Positions 54,774-64,000 of a stretch of 64,000 nt of DNA are shown piece after piece. The notes beneath the pieces were generated by a model, which was given only the letters and a program-made list of their open reading frames with translations, made no database searches and was not told the origin of the DNA. Source of the stretch: Pseudomonas chlororaphis (GTDB lineage: Bacteria > Pseudomonadota > Gammaproteobacteria > Pseudomonadales > Pseudomonadaceae); contig NZ_JSFK01000002.1 of NCBI RefSeq assembly GCF_000783395.1, forward strand, positions 467,657-531,656. Reading direction: 5' to 3'. A program made the translations under genes and the position numbers. How positions within the stretch are numbered: position 1 is the first letter of the stretch; the number at the start of each line of letters is the position of its first letter.

Positions 54774-55280
54774 TCAAGCGTTCTGGCGGTGCTGCTTTTC
54801 CAGTTTCTTCTTGATCCGGTCGCGTTTGAGCGTGGACAGGTAATCGACGAACAATTTGCCGTTGAGGTGGTCGCATTCGTGCTGGATGCACACGGCGAGC
54901 AGGCCTTCTGCGATCAGCTCATAGGGCTTGCCGTCGCGGTCCAGCGCCTTGATCTTGACCTTTTGCGGGCGGTCGACGTTTTCGTAGAAACCCGGTACCG
55001 ACAGGCAGCCTTCCTGGTATTGGTCCATTTCTTCGGTCAGCGATTCGAACTCGGGGTTGATGAACACCCGCGGTTCGGTGCGGTCTTCGGAAAGGTCCAT
55101 CACGACGATACGTTTGTGCACGTTGACCTGGGTCGCGGCAAGGCCGATGCCCGGCGCTTCATACATTGTTTCAAACATGTCATCGACCAACTGACGCACT
55201 TCGTCGTCCACTACAGCCACAGGCTTGGCGATAGTGCGCAGACGCGGGTCCGGGAATTCGAGGATGTTTAAAATGGCCAT
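54774..55280 (-). CDS. def: Peptide deformylase
   Basis: A 168-residue metallo-enzyme that removes N-formyl groups from new proteins. Motif 1 is GIGLAATQV, motif 2 [11 protein letters not shown] (metal Cys) and motif 3 QHECDHLNG (metal His pair). ATG 55280 ([16 protein letters not shown]) is the standard start. It is divergent from the LysM gene. Confidence 0.97.
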   Translation of the reverse strand: MAILNILEFPDPRLRTIAKPVAVVDDEVRQLVDDMFETMYEAPGIGLAATQVNVHKRIVVMDLSEDRTEPRVFINPEFESLTEEMDQYQEGCLSVPGFYENVDRPQKVKIKALDRDGKPYELIAEGLLAVCIQHECDHLNGKLFVDYLSTLKRDRIKKKLEKQHRQNA

Positions 55281-55440
55281 AGGCTTTGATTGCTGCACAC
55301 GTTGAGTAAAGTCGGGCGATGGCCTGGCAGGTCCGAAGATGCAGGCTACCGTTGTGAAGCGTAGCTTGTGCATTTTGCACAAGCGAGCCACGGGGGCTCT
55401 GACGGTTCACGCGAATGCACATGATAAAGGGATTCACTGC

Positions 55441-56466
55441 ATGAGGAAAACACTACTCGCCCTGCTGCTGTTGGCTTCGGCCGGCGTGGCGCAAGGGCAA
55501 GTGCAACTCAGGGATGGTTTTCCACAGCAATACACGGTGGTTTCGGGGGACACGCTCTGGGACATTTCCGGCAAATACCTGCGCGAGCCCTGGCAGTGGC
55601 CACAACTGTGGCGGGCCAATCCGCAAATCGAAAACCCCAACCTGATCTATCCCGGCGACACGCTGACGCTCAGTTATGTCGACGGCCAGCCGCGCCTGAC
55701 CGTCAATCGTGGCGAGTCGCGCGGCACCATCAAGCTCTCGCCACGCATTCGCACCAGCCCGGTGGCTGAGGCAATCCCCAGCATTCCGCTGAAATCGATC
55801 AACAGTTTTCTGCTGAGCAACCGCATCGTCGACAAGGTCGAGGACTTCGACAAGGCGCCGTACATCGTTGCCGGCGATGCCGAACGCGTGCTCAGCGGCA
55901 CCGGTGACCGTATCTTCGCACGTGGCCATTTCGACCCGAATCAGCCGGTTTACGGGATTTTCCGTCAGGGCAAGGTCTACACCGATCCTGAGACCAAAGA
56001 GTTTCTCGGGATCAACGCCGATGACATTGGCGGCGGTGAAATCGTCGCCACCGAAGGCGACGTCGCCACCCTCGCCCTGCAACGCACCACCCAGGAAGTG
56101 CGCCTCGGCGATCGTTTGTTCAGTGGCGAAGAACGCTCGATCAACTCGACCTTCATGCCTAGCGCGCCAACCACCAGTATCAACGGGGTGATCATCGATG
56201 TACCGCGCGGCGTCACCCAGATTGGCGTGATGGACGTGGTTACGTTGAACAAAGGCAAGCGCGACGGTCTCGCCGAAGGCAACGTGCTGGTGGTGATGAA
56301 AACCGGCGAAACCGTGCGTGACCGCATCACCGGCCAGCCACTGAAAATTCCCGACGAACGCGCCGGGTTGCTGATGGTGTTCCGCACTTACGACAAACTC
56401 AGCTACGGCCTCGTCCTCAACGCATCGCGCTCGTTGGCGGTGCTCGACAAGGTGCGAAATCCGTAA
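55441..56466 (+). CDS. Secreted LysM-domain protein
   Basis: A 341-residue protein with a signal peptide (KTLLALLLLASAGVAQG) and one LysM domain (QYTVVSGDTLWDISGKYLRE, NPQIENPNLIYPGDTL) that should bind peptidoglycan. A ~220-residue C-terminal region of unknown role follows. I take ATG 55441. It occupies the PA0020 position, always before dprA. It is not an enzyme by visible motifs. Confidence 0.88.
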   Translation: MRKTLLALLLLASAGVAQGQVQLRDGFPQQYTVVSGDTLWDISGKYLREPWQWPQLWRANPQIENPNLIYPGDTLTLSYVDGQPRLTVNRGESRGTIKLSPRIRTSPVAEAIPSIPLKSINSFLLSNRIVDKVEDFDKAPYIVAGDAERVLSGTGDRIFARGHFDPNQPVYGIFRQGKVYTDPETKEFLGINADDIGGGEIVATEGDVATLALQRTTQEVRLGDRLFSGEERSINSTFMPSAPTTSINGVIIDVPRGVTQIGVMDVVTLNKGKRDGLAEGNVLVVMKTGETVRDRITGQPLKIPDERAGLLMVFRTYDKLSYGLVLNASRSLAVLDKVRNP

Positions 56467-56549
56467 GCGTGCTTCACAAGTTACCAACAGAGTTATCCAC
56501 AGCTTGTTCCGAATGGTTCGGGGCTTATAACGATCAAGGATGATCCATC

Positions 56550-57647
56550 ATGTTGCCTGTCTGTACACCAGTTTCCCCGGCGGAACTGGAAGCGCGTTTG
56601 CGCCTGCACCGCTTGCCCGATGTCGGCCCCAAGCGCTTTGCCAAATTGCTCGAAGCCTTCGGCTCGGCCTCCAAAGCCATTAGCGCACCGGCCAGCGCCT
56701 GGCGTTCGCTGGGTTTGCCGGCGACGTGTGCCGAAGCGCGGCGCTGTCCCGAGGTTCGCGACGGCGCCAGCCATGCAATGCGCTGGCTAGAGCGTCCGGA
56801 GCATCATTTGCTGATGTGGGACCAAGCGGATTACCCGGCATTGCTGGCGGAGATTCCCGATCCTCCACCACTATTGTTTGTTGCGGGTGATCCGCAGATT
56901 CTGGAGAAACCGCAACTGGCGATGGTCGGCAGTCGCCGCGCCTCGCGTCCGGGTATGGACACGGCGGCGGCGTTTTCCCGCAGCCTCGCCGGGGCCGGTT
57001 TTGTCATCACCAGCGGTCTGGCACTGGGCATTGATGCCGCCGCGCATCAAGCCGCGCTGGATGTCGGCGGGTTGACGGTCGGTGTGCTTGGCACGGGACT
57101 GGAAAACTTTTATCCACAGCGCAATCGACGCCTGGCTGACGCGATGATCGCGTCCGGCAGCGCGGTGCTTTCCGAGTTTCCGCTGGACGCCGGGCCGACG
57201 GCGAGCAACTTCCCGCGCCGCAACCGGATCATCAGCGGTTTGTCCCTTGGCGTACTGGTGGTCGAGGCGAGTGTCGCCAGTGGTTCATTGATCACCGCGC
57301 GGCTGGCCGCGGAACAGGGTCGCGAGGTTTATGCCATTCCCGGTTCGATCCATCACCCCGGCGCGCGCGGTTGTCACCAATTGATTCGCGACGGTGCGGT
57401 GTTGGTGGAAACCATCGAGCACATCCTCGAAGCCCTGCGTGGCTGGCAGCATTTGCCATTGTCCGCAGACACAGCGAAAGTCGATCATCCATTGCTCTTA
57501 TTGCTGCACGCCGCGCCGCACACCAGCGAAGGCTTGGCCGACAGCAGCGGCTGGGCGTTACCGAAAGTTCTGGCGGCACTCACCGAACTGGAAATGGATG
57601 GTCGTGCGGTGTGCGAAAACGGTCGCTGGTTGGCCAGGACACGCTAG
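56550..57647 (+). CDS. dprA: DNA-processing protein DprA (Smf)
   Basis: A 365-residue protein that loads RecA on incoming single strands in transformation. A SAM-like N-domain precedes the extended Rossmann core with MVGSRRASRPG, FVITSGLALGIDAAAHQAAL and FPRRNRIISGLS, then a winged C-domain. It is present in many non-transformable genomes. An exact DnaA box lies in the gene (57110) and another just upstream of it (56493). Confidence 0.95.
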   Translation: MLPVCTPVSPAELEARLRLHRLPDVGPKRFAKLLEAFGSASKAISAPASAWRSLGLPATCAEARRCPEVRDGASHAMRWLERPEHHLLMWDQADYPALLAEIPDPPPLLFVAGDPQILEKPQLAMVGSRRASRPGMDTAAAFSRSLAGAGFVITSGLALGIDAAAHQAALDVGGLTVGVLGTGLENFYPQRNRRLADAMIASGSAVLSEFPLDAGPTASNFPRRNRIISGLSLGVLVVEASVASGSLITARLAAEQGREVYAIPGSIHHPGARGCHQLIRDGAVLVETIEHILEALRGWQHLPLSADTAKVDHPLLLLLHAAPHTSEGLADSSGWALPKVLAALTELEMDGRAVCENGRWLARTR

Positions 57648-57702
57648 GTTTTACAAGGAAGATCGGTAAACTGCGCGAAACCTGTTTGCGGAGAGTTTTT
57701 TC

Positions 57703-58260
57703 ATGGTCAACAGTTGGCGTGTGCAACAAGCCGCACGAGAGATTCGCGCCGGGGCGGTGATTGCCTATCCAACCGAAGCCGTCTGGGGGCTGGGTTGCGA
57801 CCCGTGGAACGAAGAGGCCGTGGATCGGTTGCTGGCGATCAAGAATCGATCGGTGGTCAAAGGGCTGATTCTGGTTGCCGACAACATTCGCCAGTTCGAC
57901 TTCCTGTTCGAAGACTTCCCGCAAGAATGGATCGATCGCATGGCCAGCACCTGGCCGGGACCGAACACTTGGCTGGTACCGCATCAAGGCTTGTTGCCCG
58001 AATGGGTGACTGGCGTGCACGACACGGTGGCGCTGCGGGTCAGCGATCACCCGCAGGTACGCGATCTGTGTTCGATGGTCGGGCCATTGATTTCGACCTC
58101 TGCCAACCCGCAGGGTCGCCCGGCGGCGCGTACCCGATTGCGTGTCGAGCAGTATTTCCGTGGGCAGATCGATCTGATACTGGGCGGGCAACTGGGTGGG
58201 CGCAAGAACCCCAGCGTGATCCGTGATCTGGCGACCGGCAAAGTCATTCGTCCCGACTGA
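57703..58260 (+). CDS. tsaC: L-threonylcarbamoyladenylate synthase
   Basis: A 185-residue YrdC-domain enzyme that makes threonylcarbamoyl-AMP for the t6A37 tRNA modification. [30 protein letters not shown] and [17 protein letters not shown] are the family blocks. Start ATG 57703 with GGAGAG eight bases upstream. In the PAO1 order it is followed by qor; here an extra gene is inserted after it. Confidence 0.95.
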   Translation: MVNSWRVQQAAREIRAGAVIAYPTEAVWGLGCDPWNEEAVDRLLAIKNRSVVKGLILVADNIRQFDFLFEDFPQEWIDRMASTWPGPNTWLVPHQGLLPEWVTGVHDTVALRVSDHPQVRDLCSMVGPLISTSANPQGRPAARTRLRVEQYFRGQIDLILGGQLGGRKNPSVIRDLATGKVIRPD

Positions 58261-58280
58261 TCCAGCCTCGAACATTTGTA

Positions 58281-58322
58281 ACGTGAGTACTCATCACCTT
58301 GACGGCGAGGAGTACTACACGT
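58281..58322 (+). promoter_or_regulatory. Leader hairpin that may mask a ribosome-binding site
   Basis: ACGTGAGTACTC (58281-58292) pairs with GAGTACTACACGT (58310-58322) with one bulged base, loop 17 bases. The right arm includes the end of a GAGGAG Shine-Dalgarno and part of the GTG of a 23-codon reading frame. The left arm holds the perfect palindrome TGAGTACTCA (58284-58293), which could also be a DNA operator. It lies between tsaC and the acyltransferase gene. Confidence 0.45.
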
Positions 58323-58392
58323 GCCTGCGATTTATCCTGCAATGATGCTTGTTGTTGCGTCGGAAAAGTCCTCAACTGCTTGGATCAACTGA
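58321..58392 (+). CDS. Possible 23-residue leader peptide
   Basis: GTG 58321 with GAGGAG eight bases upstream opens a frame encoding MPAIYPAMMLVVASEKSSTA plus Trp-Ile-Asn, stop at 58390-58392. It lies 108 bases before the acyltransferase start. No homology can be judged at this length. The Shine-Dalgarno is partly inside the hairpin above. A chance frame is possible. Confidence 0.3.
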   Translation: MPAIYPAMMLVVASEKSSTAWIN

Positions 58393-58500
58393 ATTTTCCC
58401 ACCTGATTATCAGACCGCGTTTCGTGGCGGTATCGTCAAAAGCAACCATCCTTTCCCTGCACTCGGAACACTTCGATAAGTTATGGACTGCGGAGAAAGA

Positions 58501-59175
58501 ATGGACACTACGGATTTGCAACTCACGGATTACCTGCAGGCGCTCCAGGTGACGTTAAACAGTCATCAGGAGGGATGCCGTATCGTGATGCTTGAAGCGG
58601 GGTCGGATACCCAAGTGTTCGATCGGTTTATCGAACGGCAATTTCGGCTTCGGCTGCAGCATTACATGCTGACGTCCAGGGCGCGGATGCTCGAAACCCG
58701 ACTGGCGACACGCTCGCGCAGTACCCACTTTCTGCTGTATCGGCACGAGCAGTTGCAGGCGGTGTTGAGGGCCACTCCGGCGCCGTTCGAGTGGGCATCG
58801 CTGGCGCAGCAACATGTTTCGCCTACGGTGGCGTTGTCACGCCATGTCGAACTCAGCCGCTTGATCTCGCTCGTACCCAGCCAACAGCCCATCGTCGTCA
58901 ACAGTCTGCTGGCGGCCGCTGCCGAGTGGGCGATAAAACAGGGCTATGAAGGTGTCACAGCGTTGTGCAGGGCATCGCAGTTGCGCCTGTACCAGCGTTT
59001 CGGTCTGATGCCGGTCGCCTCCAATCCCATGCAGATTGAACAGCGTGCACGCGGTGATTACTGGGTGTTGTCAGCCGAGTGGCGGCAAATCCTCGCAGCG
59101 GTTCAACAGCCTGATCCCGCGCCTGTCGGTCATCGGGCGCAAAAACCGTTGGCGAGTCATCCACCGAGATTTTGA
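58501..59175 (+). CDS. GNAT acyltransferase related to autoinducer synthases
   Basis: A 224-residue protein inserted between tsaC and qor. The fold pattern is GNAT/LuxI-like: VFDRFIERQFRLRLQHYML, THFLLYRHEQLQAVLRATPA, HVELSRLISL with Glu117 and Arg120 in the ELxR spacing of LuxI (E100, R103), then VVNSLLAAAAEWAIKQGY and LRLYQRFGLMPV. The LuxI acidic Asp45/Asp48 pair is not evident. It might make an acyl-amino-acid or acyl-lactone signal, or acylate another small molecule; the product is unknown. ATG 58501 has GGAGAAAG five bases upstream. The gene looks less GC-rich than its neighbours, and the 180 bases before it are clearly lower in GC. Confidence 0.7.
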   Translation: MDTTDLQLTDYLQALQVTLNSHQEGCRIVMLEAGSDTQVFDRFIERQFRLRLQHYMLTSRARMLETRLATRSRSTHFLLYRHEQLQAVLRATPAPFEWASLAQQHVSPTVALSRHVELSRLISLVPSQQPIVVNSLLAAAAEWAIKQGYEGVTALCRASQLRLYQRFGLMPVASNPMQIEQRARGDYWVLSAEWRQILAAVQQPDPAPVGHRAQKPLASHPPRF

Positions 59176-59186
59176 ACACGCTCTAA

Positions 59187-59230
59187 GCGTCCTGCCAGCC
59201 ATGATTGTGAAACCCTGACTGACAGGACGC
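59187..59230. terminator. Weak hairpin after the acyltransferase gene
   Basis: GCGTCCTG (59187-59194) and CAGGACGC (59223-59230) are inverted 8-bp arms with a 28-base loop that contains further short pairings. No T run follows. It lies between convergent ends of the acyltransferase and qor. Confidence 0.4.
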
Positions 59231-59239
59231 CGGGAGGTA

Positions 59240-61281
<2,042 letters not shown>

Positions 61282-61290
61282 GGATTTCTG

Positions 61291-62112
61291 ATGGATCGTT
61301 ATGTCGTTTTCGGTAACCCGATCGGCCACAGCAAATCGCCGATGATTCACAAGCTGTTCGCCGAACAGACGGGTCAGCACCTCGACTACAGCACGCTGCT
61401 GGCGCCGCTCGAGGATTTTGCGGGTTGCGCCACGGGGTTTTTCCAGGAAGGTCGCGGCGCCAACGTCACCGTGCCGTTCAAGGAAGACGCTTACCGTCTG
61501 GCCAACAGCCTGACTGCTCGTGCGCAACGGGCCGGCGCGGTGAACACCTTGAGCAAACTGGTCGATGGCTCGCTGCTCGGTGACAACACTGACGGCGCCG
61601 GGCTGGTGCGTGATCTGACGGTGAATGCCGGGTTCAGCCTGACCGGCAAACGCATCCTGCTGCTCGGCGCCGGTGGCGCGGTGCGCGGGGCGCTGGAACC
61701 GTTGCTGGCGGAGCAACCGGCGTCGGTGATCATTGCCAATCGCACGGTGGACAAGGCTGAATTGCTTGCAGAGTTGTTCTGCGACTTGGGGCCGGTATCG
61801 GCCAGTGGTTTCGACTGGTTGCGTGAACCGGTCGACGTGATCATCAACGCCACGTCGGCGAGTCTCACCGGCGATGTGCCGCCGATTGCGCCGAGCCTGA
61901 TCGAGCCGGGCAAGACCCTGTGCTACGACATGATGTACGGCAAGGAGCCGACTGCGTTTTGCCGTTGGGCCAGTGAGCATGGCGCGGCGGTGTCGATGGA
62001 TGGCTTGGGGATGCTCGCTGAACAGGCGGCCGAGGCGTTTTTCCTGTGGCGCGGTGTGCGCCCTGATACCGCACCGGTACTCGCCGAACTGCGCCGCCAA
62101 CTGGCGCAATAA
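61291..62112 (+). CDS. aroE: Shikimate dehydrogenase
   Basis: A 273-residue NADPH enzyme of the aromatic amino-acid pathway. [15 protein letters not shown] binds shikimate, [10 protein letters not shown] carries the catalytic Lys, and [16 protein letters not shown] is the cofactor loop; [14 protein letters not shown] closes the site. GAGGA lies before the ATG, and hemF is just upstream. Confidence 0.97.
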   Translation: MDRYVVFGNPIGHSKSPMIHKLFAEQTGQHLDYSTLLAPLEDFAGCATGFFQEGRGANVTVPFKEDAYRLANSLTARAQRAGAVNTLSKLVDGSLLGDNTDGAGLVRDLTVNAGFSLTGKRILLLGAGGAVRGALEPLLAEQPASVIIANRTVDKAELLAELFCDLGPVSASGFDWLREPVDVIINATSASLTGDVPPIAPSLIEPGKTLCYDMMYGKEPTAFCRWASEHGAAVSMDGLGMLAEQAAEAFFLWRGVRPDTAPVLAELRRQLAQ

Positions 62113-62120
62113 ATTCCCAT

Positions 62121-62207
62121 GTGAGAGCGAGCCTGCTCGCGAAAGCGGTCTGTCTGACACATCAATGTTGGATGTGCCGCAGTCTTCGCGAGCAGGCTCG
62201 CTCCCAC
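62121..62207. repeat. Inverted repeat (GAGCGAGCCTGCTCGC type REPIN)
   Basis: Arms GAGCGAGCCTGCTCGCGAA (62125-62143) and TTCGCGAGCAGGCTCGCTC (62185-62203) are exact inverses; GTGAGA/TCCCAC extend them imperfectly. The 41-base spacer holds a smaller ACACATC/GATGTG pair. It lies between convergent aroE and the SulP gene and belongs to a REP family common in this genus, different from the TAGGAGCTGCC type. Confidence 0.85.
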
Positions 62208-62228
62208 AAGGATTACCTCGATCGCCAG

Positions 62229-63797
62229 TCAATCCTCAAACCGGATCGGACATTTCTCCGGCCCTTCAAGCTTGCGCAACTCCTCCACCACCTGCGGCCG
62301 CGCGCGGCGCAAGGTCAGGCTGCGATTCTGGCTCAACAACCGTCGCGCCTCCTGATGCAGCATCTCCACCCCTGAATAGTCGATGAAGTTGATCTGCTGC
62401 GCCTCGATCACCACCCGCGCGCCATGCATCCGTTGCAGTCGCACTTGCAGGTAATGGCTGGCGCCGAAAAAAATCGAACCGCCGACGCGCAAAATATCGT
62501 CCTCGCCATCGCGCCAGTGCTGCACGCGCGGTTGCGAGGTGCGCTTGAGATAGAAGAACAGCGAGGCGAGCACACCGGCATAAATCGCCGTCTGCAATTC
62601 CAGCAGCAACGTTGCCAGACACGTCAGGGCCATGACCACGAACTCGGCGCGACTGACCCGCAGTAACGAGCGAATGCCGCGGTGATCCACCAGTCCCCAG
62701 GCAATCAGCAGAATGCTCCCGGCCATCGCCGGGATCGGAATGTGCGCGATCAGCCCGGCGCCGAATATCGCGAACAGTGCGACCCAGATCGCCGAAAACA
62801 CCCCGGCCAGTGGCGAACAGGCGCCTGCCTCATAACTCAATCCCGAGCGAGTAAACGAGCCTGCCGACAACGATCCGGAAAAGAATGCGCCGACGATATT
62901 CGATAGGCCCTGCGCGCGGACTTCCTGATTGGCATCAAGCAACTGTTGCGACCGCGCGGAAATCGAGCGGGCAATCGACAGACTGGTGACCAGCCCGAGC
63001 ATGCCTACCGCCACGGCGCTGGGCAGCAGGCGCAGGATCACGTCCAGATCCAGCGGCAACGCACTGAACGGCGGCAAACGCCCGACAAAGGCGCTGACCA
63101 GATGCACGTGGCCGAACATCGCCGGCCACAGCCACACCAGCAGACTGGCCAGCACCAGCGTGATCAGCAGCGTCGGCCAGCGTGGCAGCCATTGTTTGAG
63201 CAGTAGACCGACGACCACCGTGGCCAAACCCAATACCAGCGAAGGTTTATCCACAGTCCGCAGGTGTTGCAGCAGATCCATCAGACTCGCCAGCGCCGTG
63301 GCTTTGGCCGGCAACTCCAGCCCCAACAGATTCGGCAACTGCCCGATGGCGATCACCACCGCCGCGCCGAGGGTGAATCCCAGCACCACCGAATGCGAAA
63401 CGAAGTTCACCAGCGCACCGAAGCGCAGCAGGCCGAGCAGCCATTGGAAAATCCCGGCGAGGAAGGTCAGCAACAGGATCAGGGTGATGTAATCCTGCGA
63501 GGCTGGCACGGCCAAGGGACTGACGCTGGCATACAGCACAATCGAGATCGCCGCCGTCGGGCCGCAGATCAAATGCCACGACGAACCCCACAGGCAGGCA
63601 ATCAGCACCGGGATGATTGCGGCATAGAGGCCGTATTCAGGTGGGAGGCCGGCGATCAGCGCGTAGGCAATCGATTGGGGTAACGCGAGAATTGCGCCGC
63701 TGAGGCCGACGATCAGATCCCGTCCGACGCTGGCGCGGGTTTGCCGCGGTAGCCAGGTGAGGAAGGGCAAGAGAGAGTGGCGGCTGGGGAAGGCCAT
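62229..63797 (-). CDS. SulP-family anion transporter with STAS domain
   Basis: A 522-residue protein with 10-12 hydrophobic helices and the SulP entry signature ALPQSIAYALIAGLPPEYGL, ICGPTAAISIVL, and LSAGSFTRSGLSYEAG. The C-terminal STAS domain (about 415-510) has INFIDYSGVEMLHQEA. It may carry sulphate or bicarbonate; the substrate is not determined. One exact DnaA box (63247) lies inside. It is convergent with aroE. Confidence 0.92.
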   Translation of the reverse strand: MAFPSRHSLLPFLTWLPRQTRASVGRDLIVGLSGAILALPQSIAYALIAGLPPEYGLYAAIIPVLIACLWGSSWHLICGPTAAISIVLYASVSPLAVPASQDYITLILLLTFLAGIFQWLLGLLRFGALVNFVSHSVVLGFTLGAAVVIAIGQLPNLLGLELPAKATALASLMDLLQHLRTVDKPSLVLGLATVVVGLLLKQWLPRWPTLLITLVLASLLVWLWPAMFGHVHLVSAFVGRLPPFSALPLDLDVILRLLPSAVAVGMLGLVTSLSIARSISARSQQLLDANQEVRAQGLSNIVGAFFSGSLSAGSFTRSGLSYEAGACSPLAGVFSAIWVALFAIFGAGLIAHIPIPAMAGSILLIAWGLVDHRGIRSLLRVSRAEFVVMALTCLATLLLELQTAIYAGVLASLFFYLKRTSQPRVQHWRDGEDDILRVGGSIFFGASHYLQVRLQRMHGARVVIEAQQINFIDYSGVEMLHQEARRLLSQNRSLTLRRARPQVVEELRKLEGPEKCPIRFED

Positions 63798-63850
63798 GGG
63801 TCCTCGCGGTTGGGGTTTTATTCAAGGTTATCAGGGTGTCAGGGGAAAGG

Positions 63851-63885
63851 CCCCTCACCCTAGCCCTCTCCCGGAGGGAGAGGGG
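63851..63885. repeat. Palindromic repeat near the window end
   Basis: CCCCTCACCCTAGCCCTCTC pairs with GGAGAGGGG across CCGGAGGG, a common intergenic repeat in pseudomonads. A related block, CCCCCTCGCCCCCTCTGGGG, runs into the window end at 63976-64000. The 203 bases past the SulP gene show no other gene. Confidence 0.7.
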
Positions 63886-64000
63886 ACTGACCGAGGTGTC
63901 TGTCAGAGATTCATCAACCTGCGATTTCAAAGTTGAACGCAAGTTTTGAATGCAACAAATATCGGCTCCCTTTCCCCCTCGCCCCCTCTGGGGGAGAGGG

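Noticed and set aside
58349..58552. 67-codon frame upstream of the LuxI-like gene
   Set aside because: Overlaps the acyltransferase start in another frame and has no ribosome site or hydrophobic/structured pattern.

Overview
The window comes from a chromosome of the Pseudomonas fluorescens/putida group and spans the replication origin. The evidence is the gene order rnpA-rpmH / oriC / dnaA-dnaN-recF-gyrB, flanked by the complete atp operon, parAB, rsmG-mnmG and mnmE-yidC on one side and by glyQS, tag, lpxL, trkA, rsmB-fmt-def, dprA, tsaC, hemF and aroE on the other. GC content is high, and the intergenic palindromes are of the fluorescens REP type (core TAGGAGCTGCCGAAGGCTGC). No tRNA, rRNA, CRISPR array or transposase was seen.

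Layout. 1-6628 (+): 3' part of a polysaccharide locus (GDP-mannose enzyme, Wzm/Wzt ABC exporter, three glycosyltransferases) with the order of the P. aeruginosa common polysaccharide antigen genes wbpW-wzm-wzt-wbpX-wbpY-wbpZ. 6676-10410 (-): LysR regulator, glutathione S-transferase and a three-domain flavin/FAD/2Fe-2S fusion. 10486-14627 (-): amino-sugar genes glmU and glmR-glmS. 14746-21864 (-): atpIBEFHAGDC. 22013-26253 (-): parB, parA, rsmG, mnmG. 26254-26822: a 569-bp AT-rich gap with DnaA boxes and a Fur box. 26823-30831 (+): an iron-uptake surface-signalling island (ECF sigma, anti-sigma, TonB-dependent transducer) between mnmG and mnmE. 30875-34802 (-): mnmE, yidC, yidD, rnpA, rpmH. 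34803-35368: oriC. 35369-41582 (+): dnaA, dnaN, recF, gyrB, with a perfect parS inside recF. 41718-44138: divergent response regulator and histidine kinase. 44307-48718 (-): lysophosphatidate acyltransferase (HdtS-like), gmhB, glyS, glyQ. 48800-50598 (+): tag, lpxL, PilZ protein. 50600-55280 (-): TPR protein, trkA, rsmB, fmt, def. 55441-59175 (+): LysM protein, dprA, tsaC, then an inserted autoinducer-synthase-like acyltransferase. 59240-60217 (-): qor. 60367-62112 (+): hemF, aroE. 62229-63797 (-): SulP transporter.

The core genes cover initiation of replication and its control (oriC, DnaA, DnaN, RecF, GyrB), origin segregation (ParA, ParB, parS), energy supply (F1Fo ATP synthase), tRNA and rRNA modification (MnmG/MnmE, RsmG, RsmB, TsaC), membrane insertion (YidC/YidD) and envelope building (GlmS/GlmU, LpxL, GmhB, CPA export). 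The least ordinary features are: at least 34 exact TTATCCACA DnaA boxes across the window, where about 0.5 would be expected by chance, with an empty stretch across the atp operon; a second origin-like AT-rich/DnaA-box region beside mnmG; paired inverted DnaA boxes in hairpins; a LuxI-like GNAT gene with a structured leader in the tsaC-qor gap; and a histidine kinase that seems to lack its sensor domain.
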